A stretch of DNA of 64,000 nucleotides from Verpa conica (Eukaryota > Ascomycota > Pezizomycetes > Pezizales > Morchellaceae). Shown here one piece after another: positions 9,561 through 20,462 of this stretch. The notes below the pieces were generated by a model. That model was not told the DNA's origin, ran no database searches, and saw nothing but the letters and a program-made list of their open reading frames with translations. The DNA lies in assembly GCA_033030425.1 (NCBI GenBank), contig JAUFSD010000019.1, forward strand, positions 1-64,000. Direction: 5' to 3'. The translations under genes and the position numbers were made by a program. Positions within the stretch are counted from its first letter, which is position 1, and each line of letters opens with the position of its first letter.

Positions 9561-11888
9561 AAGGCGCCTTCTCTACACTAATACTAATTAAGGGTACTTT
9601 ATCTAAATACAGGGCTCTGGATTCAGTGAAAGCAGCATGTACAAGTGCTGGAATCTACCATTTTTGTACTTTAATTTACTACCGGTGGTAAAGAAACTTT
9701 TGACCGATTTACGCTTCCATAGATATAAGTCTGCAATTAACTTCTTTATACTATTACCCGTTGTTACTTTCCCGGGACATCCCCCAATAGGCCGGACATC
9801 TTATGATTGCATAATAGTATCAGGCCATTGACGGGTGGGCTATAATACAATATGCCTACTAAAATAAAGAGTATGGATGGATTTATTCACAGCTTATACG
9901 CATCATTCACGAGCCATATATACTGAAAGGTGGGAACAGGCACAATCCAGAGCAAGCATAGCTGTTTCGATCACCTCTAACTCTAGCTACGAGCAGCAGG
10001 GGTCTTCACGCCAGGTACTAAATAGATAAGGGTGTTAGCAACTCTGGGATAGGATTGATCTATCCCTTATAATATTAATACACATATTTTATACCTAGCA
10101 AATGAATAAATTCGTGAGTTAATCATAAATATGTTATCCCCAAGACCGCGGCGAAAACACTACGGACAACCGTGTGTATCCCTAACTTACTTCCCACGAC
10201 CACAGAGCCCTTTAGAGTGCTCTAAAGAATCTCAGTAACATTTATAGGTACTAGAGATATCAGGAGAACACATTCATAACTTGATATATTTTATTAAATA
10301 TCGCCTGGGTTGTGTTGATTTGGGTTGTATTTATGGCTTGGCGCTTATTGTAGCACTTTCCATCTAGAGGACAAACCCCTGCCACACCCATGTGGCCTAG
10401 AGGGGTTTAAACAGCCTCAATGAAATACCGGAAGCATTAAACAAAAATATTTTTATCTCCGCATTTTTTGAGCTTTGTTGGTTGTGTTCTAATCTTTTTA
10501 GGTTAATGACTTGGGTGCCGGTTGCCATGCACGGACTAGTTCTGAGATATCTCGCTAGGGTATATATAGTCATAGTGCGACTTTTGGGCCGAAAACCCAC
10601 TATTTTCTCAATGCTTTTAAGAACCAAAACTCAAAACATCTACTAGAGCGCAGAAGGCTTTGACAGAGGAACTAATCTATACTGAGCACGTTTTGTCTAG
10701 AGAATAGATATATACCTAAGATATTCATTGTACTAGAAGTAATCTCCTAAGGGGAAATGTGATAACTAATTATTTCAATTTATATAGCAATTGGAGACTA
10801 TATAGCTTATACTTATATATATATTGAATATATAAGGGGCTAAATTAGGTTTATTATCGACAAAATTTAATGTTTGGTTGTCTCTTACCCCTACGTATAG
10901 CGGATTTTGTAGCCAATAAAAATAGAAAAAACCAGGGGAAAATAAGGTAGAGGCTATGTCAAATAGAGACCATAGTGGTACTAAGATCATAGGACCATAA
11001 GGGGGGTCTAACTGTGGAGCTATACTAGACCCCCTTTAAGAATACGTTTGGGACTGAACCTCAGTACCCTTATAAGATGAATATTCTTATAAATAGGGGA
11101 ATGACTTCCGTGATCTAGTTGGGACGGGGGATGCATATACTTATAGAATGATGATTTTATAGGCAGTATTCTTATAGGCAGGGTGTACTGTAGTTGATAT
11201 TGTATCATGTGCCTTCCCGAAAAACAGTAAATTATTCCATGGTGGAGTTATGTCAGGCCATGTGGGTCTATATAACCCACCATAGCCTAGAGGAATTATA
11301 ACGCCGGGCTTGCGAACACTGGCGACAATAAACCATAACTTACGCCCAACATTTTTAAGCGGTTCATCATGGTAGTTAAAAGATATTGATTGTATTAGTA
11401 TTAGTATTATCTCGCTAGTTGAATCCCTAAACCCGGTCTAACACCACTCGCAACGACTATTTAGAACACGAAATGCTTAAACACGAAATGATAGAAAAGG
11501 TGGGAAAAAACAAAGAATAAAGATGCGGGGCGTACAGTACGCAGAGAAAAAGCAGCCGAATACCAGGATTAAGATATATACGGGGATTTCGACATCAAGA
11601 CGCAGGAGTAGCTATATGAAGTTACACACAATAAACACAACTATCACTGTGAATGCGGAGAAGGCCGAGTGTGGAGATACTGTTTCACAACGGCATGGCA
11701 ATCAGATATGACCCGCTGCGATATGTCAGAGACTTATACAATTATCGTGAAGCCCGGGAGGGATCCCACCTTAGTTCTCCAGATAGGTTCTAGAAACTTA
11801 GAAATCATGGACACGTCACAAACGTCGAGCGGGAACCTTTGCGCATGGTCTTCTCTCATGTAATAAAGATTATGACCAAGACACTGCA
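9561..11888. other. Gene-poor stretch
   Basis: AT-rich sequence without a convincing gene. An ATG-initiated frame of 62 codons at 11523-11711 and a following frame to 11863 have ordinary composition but no splice support or recognisable motif. A small inverted pair around AAACCCCT and AGGGGTTT lies at 10375-10410. Confidence 0.5.
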
Positions 11889-14109
11889 CTAATATAACCC
11901 TAGTATATTGGGCTTCGGCCGGGAGTTAGTAGCCTTGAGTCTGTAGTGGAATCGAAACATACCAGCCTGTAACACACCAACAACACACAGCTGCGGAACT
12001 GTAGCATCATCATTGTCCACAACATGCTTCAGGCGCAGGAGCATGGCCCGACACCCACGGATCAATTTCTGTCTGTCGCTTTTCCATTTTTTAGACTCAA
12101 CGCCGTCAAAGGAGCTTGATACCTCTAGTAAACAGAAGTCTAATTTCACGTGTTCACCGAGAACATCGCGGGAACGCACAACTGCATCGAAGCGGTATTT
12201 CTGGGTAGTTGTGTCTGACAGCCGCTGGTGCAGTATGCATTCCTTGCTAGGGGTTATTAGAACAAATGTTGGGGGAGATGTAGAACGACATACCGCTGTA
12301 GGAAGAGCTCAGGTATATCGAGAAAGTAATTGTCCCAAAAGGCAGGGTGAAAGGCCGAGTCCCACCACCCTTCCAGTTTGCCCTTGAGACTAAGGATATT
12401 GTAAGATTTGGTAACAAGACGAAAGCTATCATAAAGTAAGAAAGAGATAACAGCTATGCAGGGGGGGGGGGGGAGCGCACAAATGTAACATTACACCATC
12501 AACCCAAAGCTTATCTGGGTCGTCCTCCGTCACAAACAGATCAGTGTCTGCTTTTGCAACGGCCAGGGAATCTTTGATGGTAGAAGCCTTTAGAACATTA
12601 GGTCCGCAACGGTGACAAGAATTCAATAGAGCTCACCTTATTATATTTTTGAATGTATTCAAAAATGTGTTGCGGCCACTGTGGGATGACTTGTAGTTGC
12701 AACCTTACCTGCGGGCCCTCCTTCCCCTCCAGTTCCTGTACCGTTTTAGAATCAAGAATCCAGCCATCGAGCGGCCGCCAGTGAGTAGCGAGAGACCTTG
12801 CGATCAGCTTATAAACGCGGTCCTCAAGGTAGTCATTTTCACCGCACGGGGATTTATTATCCATCGTCTGGAGTTCTATGGTAAGCTCGGTAAGATTACG
12901 AGCGGCGTCGTCCGATGCGCTACCAAGTGTAGTTGATGTTATAGCTGACTCTCCATCGGGACCTTCGAAATCACACTGCAGCGTAGATTTGACCTGATTC
13001 TGAGACTACAGGTTAGAATTGCCCGTAGGTAGGCAGACACAAACTAACAGCGTCACCAACCTCTACCTGAGGTAACTTGGCCCTCTTTTGTCGCTTCGAG
13101 CGCGATTTCGAGCTCCGCTTTGAGATTCGTTTCAACGACGTTTTCTGGATGGACGCTCGTGGAATATTCGCTTTACCCCAGGCTCGGGCGATAAGGCGGT
13201 CAGGTTGCGGATCCTAGTAGCTCAATCAGACCAAGTATCAGCAAACAACCAGCGGACATACAGTAGTAGACATAGGAAAGTTAATGAACAACAATAGAAG
13301 TGACTACAGTCGTTCTTCAGGCACACAGAAAGTGGTCAGAAGTATGGTAGTGCGCGATCCTCAGTCACCCGGAAGATGAGCAGAGGTGCGGTGAAAACTG
13401 TAGCCCTCAGGCACCCTGAAGGTGATCGGAGGTGGACAATTAACACGATAAACAACACCAACTCCCAGACACTGAAAAAGTGATTAGAGACATCGTGAAG
13501 GTGGAAGTGTTCCTCAGGCACCCATAAGGTGATCGGAGGTACCACAATCGGTGAATAAAGAAGCGTGTAGGGGTATGACTATCCTTTCGGAGGGCAAAGT
13601 CCAAGACTAGTCTGTGGGGACCACAGTAGACTATGATATGATGTTGTCCCGTATAAAATGAATGAGAAACCCGCCTCGACGGAATAGCAGCACACAATAG
13701 GCACATAGGCAAGTTGCCAAGTTACGGTATTATAGCTATCGAACCGAATGTTTCCGTGACACCCCTTTAGCAGCCTTTAGTACCTTATCAAACAAGAGCC
13801 AAACATGGGAACTCACCCCGAATTGCGGCATCTCACACGCGTTAATTGTATAAATAGGCCAATCCAATAGAATATTTAGGAGAACAGAAAACGTACTCCT
13901 TCCTTATACCGGTTCAACGTATCCTTAGCAGCACTTACAAGCTCGGCATCAGACCCATTGGCGATGTTGGCGAGCGACTCGCACCAGCAGTTGACCCATT
14001 TCTCGTATCCTGCTGTTGAACCCTCTTGCACGCGTTTTATGTCGAGATACTGGATAATATCCCATTCCGAGGGGGGATTGAACGCGAAGAATGGGTCGGT
14101 GAACGACAT
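11889..14109 (-). CDS. PD-(D/E)XK-like fungal protein, six exons
   Basis: Exons on the minus strand: 14109-13897, 13213-13067, 12993-12637, 12587-12481, 12425-12294, 12246-11889. Introns of 683, 73, 49, 55 and 47 nt fit GT...AG, and all phases agree, giving 437 residues. Start is ATG 14109 (MSFTDPFFAF). Seen in order: an acidic/aromatic N-terminus; a basic patch KRISKRSSKSRSKRQKRAK that looks like a nuclear localisation signal; a central region with the motif KGKLEGWWDSAF; and a C-terminal module with VKLDFCLLEVSS, then a Trp-x2-Asp-Arg-x-Lys-Leu helix and a strand ending CVVGVLQAGMF. D...E followed by a K/R-rich helix matches the PD-(D/E)XK-like fold typical of many fungal orphans; the family assignment is inference. 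The first intron is long and holds a minisatellite, so a further small exon there is possible. Confidence 0.6.
13310..13545. repeat. Minisatellite inside the first intron of the 14109-11889 gene
   Basis: Five diverged copies of a module like CTCAGGCACCCTGAAGGTGA followed by TCGGAGGT, near 13316, 13361, 13407, 13466 and 13513 (spacing about 45-60 bp). It occupies much of the 683-nt intron and explains its unusual length. Confidence 0.65.
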
Positions 14110-14532
14110 CCGTTGATGAGGATGGAGGTGATGTGTTGTGGTGGACCCATTCAATTTATAGAGACGACTGGTGAGTAACTAGCTTGGCGCGTTCCCAGTG
14201 AGTCAGGCATAGGCCTACGATCTTTAACATATCTCTATTTACTCCCGGCTGGGAGTCGTATCGTGAGAGGAGACTTGGTCGAGAATAGAGGACTTAGCTT
14301 GGGTGGTGGAGTAGCAGCATTTGTCAGATACCAAGACCTGTCAACGTGGTGCCGCTAGTCTTGGCACTCACCCGCAAAACTGTACGGCTAGTCTTTCTTC
14401 CCCTATTGATCTGCACTCCACTAATCTCTCCCTCTACTCATAGATGCGCTTCGAACTATAAGCTGCTGCAGTGAAATGTAGCGATAGACAACAAGCAACA
14501 TGTCAAGGAGCAGCGAATTCGCCGGAGCTTCG

Positions 14533-14575
14533 AAACCCTGACCCTGACACCCGGGGACCCGGATCCCAGGGTTAG
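14533..14575. repeat. Telomere-like hairpin repeat, copy 1
   Basis: The left arm AACCCTGACCCTGACACCCG is followed by a damaged right arm with CAGGGTTAGG. It is one of four dispersed members; the best preserved is at 48894-48944. Confidence 0.55.
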
Positions 14576-16195
14576 GTATGGAAGCATATAGGGGCTCTTT
14601 ACTCTTCTGCTCGTGATCAAGAGTCGCCTACACGCGAGAGGTACTCAGGACAGGCCGAACCCGAAAATATGTTTACTGGTAGCGCGGCTACTGATTTAAC
14701 CTGGCCTAGTTAGCTAGCTAGTCATCCATTCTTTTAAGAGTGTCTTTATAATATACGGGTGACTCTGTATAAGAATATAGCCGAACCAAAATTTAGAATA
14801 AAAGGAGCACCCTAGCCCAACTAAGCTATATGGGAAGAACCTTCCAAAATATGACCTAGTGGGGCTCTTCATGGATGTTCTGGGCCATTGAAAAATAGTG
14901 AGATTTCGCGAATGGACTAGGCCATTCGCTGCTTGCCTGAATTCCCCAATAGACTACCCGTTGGCGAATATATACAAAATTTTGTTTTTTAAACCAGATA
15001 GAAAGAAGTCACAGGTACACAGATCTTTCCCGATATTAACTTCAGTGCAGAGAGCTCCATACTCTGTAGTCAGTTATGATTCCGATTCACTCTGAACACA
15101 CTGGCCTGCTGTAGACATTAGGCGTCTTTGGTCGAAGGATGGAAATCGGCTTGTATATAAGGATATTCTTAGCTTTTTAATATGAACTTTGTATATATCT
15201 CAATTTTATGCTTATTTTTAAAAACCAGGGGGAGGTTTCTCCACTGCTGGTAGAATGAAAAATGAATAGACTATTTATAAATAGATGGAGCATCATGACT
15301 AATGTAATTAGAGAAGCCCACTTAACAAAAGAAAGACAAAGAAAAGTAAAACGAATAAAAATGAAAAAATATAACAATAATTGTACCCGGAAGTAAACTT
15401 AACACCGTCTCTGACTTCTGCCCCTGCCCCTCCTTCTTCTCCTTCTTCTCCAACGTCTTCTCATAGTTACCCCCATCCCACCGCGGATTTTTAGCCTCCG
15501 GTCTACTCTATCTACCCCACTCAGGCACATTCTCTAGAAAACTTACTCGAGAATACTGCCCTGCATCCTACTATTGGTAAATGGTAGTCTCACAACCAAT
15601 TACCTTATAGATTATTTCTCATTTTATTTGCTAATCTCCCTTTTGCGATTACTCTAGAAAAGGACCATCTCTTTCTGTCTTTTACAGCCTAGGTTTATCA
15701 ATATCATAGCGAACTCTTTCCTATATTCGTTGTTGAGATTCTAGGTAACATTATTCACAGTATCCCCTGGCTCCACACACCCGTCAGGAGATTTCTCTGT
15801 GTATCCTTGAAACGTTCTTGAGCTTTATCACTATTAATATAATAATTCTAATGTTTGTTCTCAGAGTGTTAGGCGCGATACAAATTGACCTCATGTTCTA
15901 AATGGTACTCGAGCTTAAGTGGTATATTGTGTTTGGTATTGGTACGTTATATCGACTAAACGGGAGATTAAAATATCGGTTGGGCCTTCTTCCTCATAAA
16001 TAGTCTTATAAGCCTTTATGGGACTTCTGTTGGGAGTACGCTTCGGACCGAGATTTTATGATAGACCCCCATATTTTATAGTAGGTATATAGAACTAGTT
16101 ATGAGCCAATCGACCAACAGGAGGATTAACATAGTACAAGACCCTCTGTAATTAATAGGGGGTGAAGGGAATCGATTTGGTACCCGCGTCTTATA

Positions 16196-16233
16196 AACCT
16201 AACCCTGGCCTCCCGTGTCAGGGTCAGGGTTTT
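16196..16233. repeat. Telomere-like hairpin repeat, copy 2
   Basis: A truncated left arm AACCTAACCCTGGCC is followed by a right arm TCCCGTGTCAGGGTCAGGGT. Same family as 48894-48944. Confidence 0.55.
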
Positions 16234-16390
16234 CCCACAGTAGCGAACTCGCCGCTGATCCACCTCTACCCCTGTTCGAAAAATTGTTAAACACAACTAC
16301 CTCGCATATAAGGAAGAATCGGTGAGGATAGGAATGTAAAGTAGATATCACCAAGTCATTCTACTGCCGCTAAAGGTCTGGATATATGCG

Positions 16391-16978
16391 TTGTTTGCGG
16401 AGCTGGCGATATTGTTGGCCGGCCTCATTTCAGCAGTACCAGTCAAAAATAAAGGCTTGGGTTTAATCTATAGTTGGATAGCCGTCATGCCTGGTATTCC
16501 ACCTTCAATCGTTAATGTGCTAGGGCGAAGAGTAACACTAAAGATCATCCAGACAAGCTCTATAAAAAATGAATTGAGAATCGGTATTGTACCTCTCTTA
16601 AAATTGGAGGGTAGAATGATAATGACTAACAACGCTCAAGAGACTCTTGAGGACATGGAGATGACTGATGCCCCACCAGTTGTAAGAAGCTCTAAAATAT
16701 ATATAATAAGCCGAAAGTGAATAAAAAATGGCATGGGTAACTCTTTATAGGAATCTGGACAAGAGAACCCTATCGACAAGTGGGGCATTGAAAGGGACGG
16801 TAGAGATAGTTGTGAAGATGATGGTATGGTGAGCAGTATAGTAGAAGAAGAACAGGAAGAGGAAGGGGAGGAAGGGGAGGAAGAGGGGGAGGGGGAAGGG
16901 GAGGGGGAGGGGGAGGAAGAAGAGGAAGAAGCTTCTACCATCGAGTCATCGCAACAGAGGGAACAGAACAGAGCTTGA
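16391..16978 (+). CDS. Uncharacterised protein fragment with acidic C-terminus
   Basis: An open frame to 16681 is joined across a GTAAGA...ATAG intron (16682-16750, 69 nt, phase 0) to an exon at 16751-16978 ending in TGA. No ATG begins the first exon. The frame is open back to about 16340, so an upstream exon is missing from my model or the gene is truncated; the first in-frame ATG is at 16486. The N-terminal part has a hydrophobic stretch (IYALFAELAILLAGLISAVP) that could be a membrane segment. The C-terminal exon is almost pure Glu/Gly for about 30 residues. The product is not recognised. Confidence 0.35.
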
Positions 16979-17342
16979 TAAATAGCGTGGAAGTACCAAT
17001 ATCTTATCCTGTGTGGTGAGTTATCAGCAGCTACTCTTTGGGGCTCAAGGAATTATTTTTTACGTGGTTTTTAAATATAGCCTTTTCTCCATGGTATTTA
17101 TTCAATGATTTGATTGTGGTTTATGTATTGCCTATATCTCCGTACCTTAGCCGGAAGGCTCTATGTATTATTATTAGTAAAAGAATCAGTCATGTCTATC
17201 TCTCTAAGAATTTTATATTAGTATAAGGTGTTGGTGTGGAACGGTATATTCATTATATTGCTCATTTATTCTATTTCATTTACAATATGAAGTACAGCAG
17301 TCCTTAGCCTACGGTATTTAATCCCCTAATCCAGCATATCCA

Positions 17343-17645
17343 GGCCTTCCGATGGGTGAGGCCAGGCAAAATACCCCACCGGCTTAGCTAGCCCAAGATT
17401 ATAGACTAAACCCTAAGCAAGCCTAATCAACCAAATCAAGAACTAAAACTATTCATAAATGCCTAAAAGCTCCTAGATATTGATCTACCTGCTGGTCTAG
17501 GTATAGACCTTCCACAATTGAGAGAGCCTATATCCTGAAGATTTCTACAGCAGGCCTAATTAAAGTCTTGCCCAGCCCAACTAGCAAAGATACTCCCCCG
17601 GTCTGGGCAAGCCCAATATTGGTCGGCTCATGGTCGGCTTGGATA
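17343..17645. mobile_element. GC-rich MITE family 3, copy 1
   Basis: Starts AGGCCTTCCGATGGGTGAGG and ends with a GGTCGGCT-type motif. It carries several CAAGCCCA and TAGCCCA blocks, like the better-defined element at 20195-20462. Ends are approximate; non-coding. Confidence 0.5.
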
Positions 17646-18378
17646 TAATAATACCTCCCGCTTAGTCGCAAAAAACGTTACTCTCGCAAGTTTATTCTAA
17701 GAGTTTTAGTAGCTATTTCCAGGTTATAGCGTCAGAAGAGTTCTTGACGGGTACTCGCGCGCTACAGTTAGGGGGTTTTATTAGCCACTGTCAGTGGGGC
17801 TACACAGCTGCTATGTAGTTGTGTTTTTATCACTACATTATAACTCAAATAGGGATGCAAAGTACAGAGAATGTTGGGGTCCACCTATGCATTTCGTGAT
17901 GAGATTAAGTTATACAAGGGTCTGGCTTGGCATTTAAATGTTTCGATATGGCCACTATGCCTGTTCTGGACGTATTATGTATGTCAGAAGCAGGGATAAC
18001 TAGCCAATACTTAAATTCTAGGCCCCATGCCCCCCACTTGCTAGACGGTAGTGGGGGTCAATATTCAGAAGCCCAAGTCGCAGCCCTGATCCGTGTAGAG
18101 GGGAGAGTTCAATAGCCTTCACTACAAATTTCTATGTTGAAATCACACCAGTAGTAATTTGATGTGCGATTTAGTAAGTTCAAACAGAAGTACAAAATAT
18201 TTTTCATCCTTTATATTCCCAAGGTAGCTTTAAGCTCGTCTATTTCATTCCAAAAATTTCCCCTTAACTATAGCGCCTGAAGGTCTTGCAGCTCATGTAC
18301 CATAGATGGGTTATTGTTAACCGTACTAGGATTACTAGCCCTAGGTTCCTAAACGAAATTTGATGTGTTAGCAGCAAT

Positions 18379-18627
18379 CTATTTTTTCCACATCAACGAT
18401 AAGAAAAGGTCACTCACAGCCCCAGCATAGTCCTTCCAGAACTTACAACCCCTAAATAGACCAAGGATAGAGATGATGGCAGTAACGGCGCCAATGATGG
18501 TGAAGGCGATATCAGTTCTACTAATACTCCCGGCGCTGATACCGGGGTTTAATTCTGAGATCTGTTCGAGTGTTGCAGGTAGGGTGGATCCCCAGGAATT
18601 TTCAAGATTTGCGTTTAAAGTGGGCAT
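18379..18627 (-). CDS. Small putative membrane protein (82 aa)
   Basis: ATG-initiated frame of 82 residues (MPTLNANLENSWGSTLPATL...). A polar N-terminus containing a STLPATLEQI helix is followed by a hydrophobic segment, IAFTIIGAVTAIISILGLF, then GCKFWKDYAGAVSDLFLSL. This fits a single-pass or tail-anchored membrane peptide, or a small amphipathic helix protein. It has no recognised family. An upstream exon could exist: an ATG at 19070 followed by MVTKATEIAHTYTDIQC and a GTATGG donor lies on the same strand. I did not find a join that is clearly right. Confidence 0.35.
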   Translation of the reverse strand: MPTLNANLENSWGSTLPATLEQISELNPGISAGSISRTDIAFTIIGAVTAIISILGLFRGCKFWKDYAGAVSDLFLSLMWKK

Positions 18628-19235
18628 TATGGCTGTGGAAGGTGGTAGTTTTCCTGGCTAGTACAAATCTCCAGCTACCACAGAAGGTACGGGGTGACCG
18701 GTATTAAATATGTTTTGAGATACAGCCATACACGAGGGTATAGATAAAATTTATCATAGCTAAGCCATTATAAGGAGGTGGCCAATGCAAAGCATGGGCT
18801 TACAACAAGGCGAACTATATACTCCAATATCCTACAAATAAACCCAATCAGAAATGTATCTCATCTCATGAGCTATAGTTATACTGCAGTTCTCGATTGA
18901 ATAAACCTCATTTGTATATAACAAGGTAGATCGTCCACGAAGTCAGACATATCTAACGTCGGCATACAAGGCGATTGCGGCGAAGCATATGCAATCCTAC
19001 TTCCGGCAAAACCATACCTGCACTGTATATCCGTATAGGTATGAGCTATTTCTGTTGCTTTGGTCACCATCTACCAATAGGGATATCTCACTGAGTATAA
19101 GGGGTGAGCAACCAGGTGGAGCGGCTTAGCTTATAGACAGCTAGATTTACACGTTAATATGTATCGTGGATTGACAGTGTAAAGAAATGACCCTAGATGA
19201 CCGAGGCTCATCCTGTTAGTTTTCACATACAACAC

Positions 19236-19363
19236 AATCGCCTTGTAAGGGTACGCACTCCCGACCAGACAGGGATTAGTTTGTGTGTGGTGACCTTTTT
19301 TATAATGATATCCACCCTATAAGGGTATAATACTGCTCTAATTTCATATTTTTATAGGGCAAT
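19236..19363. mobile_element. Short MITE family 4, copy 1
   Basis: A 128-bp element with inverted ends (AATCGCCTTGTAAGG against TATAGGGCAAT). It is closely matched by 48739-48863, including CAGGGATTAGTTTGTGTGTG here and CAGGGGTTGCTTTGTGTGTG there, and GGTATAATACTGCTCTAATT. Non-coding. Confidence 0.65.
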
Positions 19364-20194
19364 CTCGCTGTACTTTTTATTGAGTCAAGGGTTCACCTCC
19401 GAACCTAGTGTATTATTGTGTAGAAAGACCCTTGATCCTGCATAATCCTTTATGCATGTTTGCTTCCCCTTACGGCAAAACTCTTCTTGGTACTGGTACT
19501 CGTATAGGTATAGGCCTGTGCTGCTTCCACGTATGACCCTCTTAGCGTGTCACATTATCTCCTATCCTTTTCATTGAGTAACTACTTTTGAATATGATCA
19601 TTATGATTCTATAATTTAAATTCTAAGTCCAAAAACCACCTAGGGAATTCCTAGAACACCAACCTCGCTAATAGCATTTGAAGGTGCTAAGATCATATAT
19701 ACCAACACAAGCCTAAATTCAGCTTACGAGTTATGTTAGGTAAGCTTTTATACAACATGGGGTATGTGGGTGGTGGGAGCACTGGAGCCTAAAAAGTAGT
19801 TTGAGCGGTGCTTTGTCCACGTCCATGTGAATGTGCCAAAAACCATATATTTACTCGCCCAAACCTCACATTAAAGTCACTTCTGAGATTTTCTGTCCGA
19901 TCTCCAGGGCTCCATAGCACATTACACCTTCGAGTTCACCATACTCACTAGACTATGTAGAGCGTAGTTTGGGTGTCTTTGTGGCTTTCGGAGAGCACGT
20001 TATCGCTGCCAAATCTTTTGGTTTCTGCTGGAGGTATGTAGATCCCCAAAGCCTGCGGTGAATTATAATGTGTCGCGGTATGGATTTTATTTTCTATTAC
20101 TCTTTTACTGGGCATAATGCAAATGAATGAGGTAGGAGTGTCTTAGTATGAACCCCTTAGCGGTGAAGCTTGACTCGGAAAGGTTACATTACAT

Positions 20195-20462
20195 CAGGCC
20201 CTCCAATGGACAAGCCCAGGTAAAAGAAGGCACCAGTCGCACCCGACCAGTCCACTTAGTGATGGGCGCAGCCGAGCCCAACTTATTTAACGGGAGCCCA
20301 GGCAAGCTCAAGTAGCCCAAATAAGAACTGATATTGTTCTTATTGTCCTGGAAAATATTTCCAACGGCCTAGCCCAGTCCAGCCCAGCTAGCAGAAATGC
20401 TATTTCGGCCCAAGTACGGCCCGGACAGACCCAAATATGGGTCGGCCCATTAGAAGGCCTGC
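20195..20462. mobile_element. GC-rich MITE family 3, copy 2
   Basis: About 268 bp. The left end AGGCCCTCCAATGGACAAGC and the inverted right end AGGCCTTCTAATGGGCCGAC form terminal inverted repeats. The interior is rich in AGCCCA/GGCCCA blocks. A related copy in the opposite orientation is at 58195-58398 (shared AATAAGAACTGATATTGTTC block). Non-coding. Confidence 0.65.

Larger units (their letters stand above)
14110..16340. other. Gene-poor stretch
   Basis: No convincing coding sequence. It contains an isolated ACTCCCGGCTGGGAGT palindrome near 14243 (see the array at 59770-63985), two telomere-like hairpin relics and a fragment around 14870-14940 with TTTCGCGAATGGACTAGGCC that resembles pieces near 27050 and 60530. 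Confidence 0.45.
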
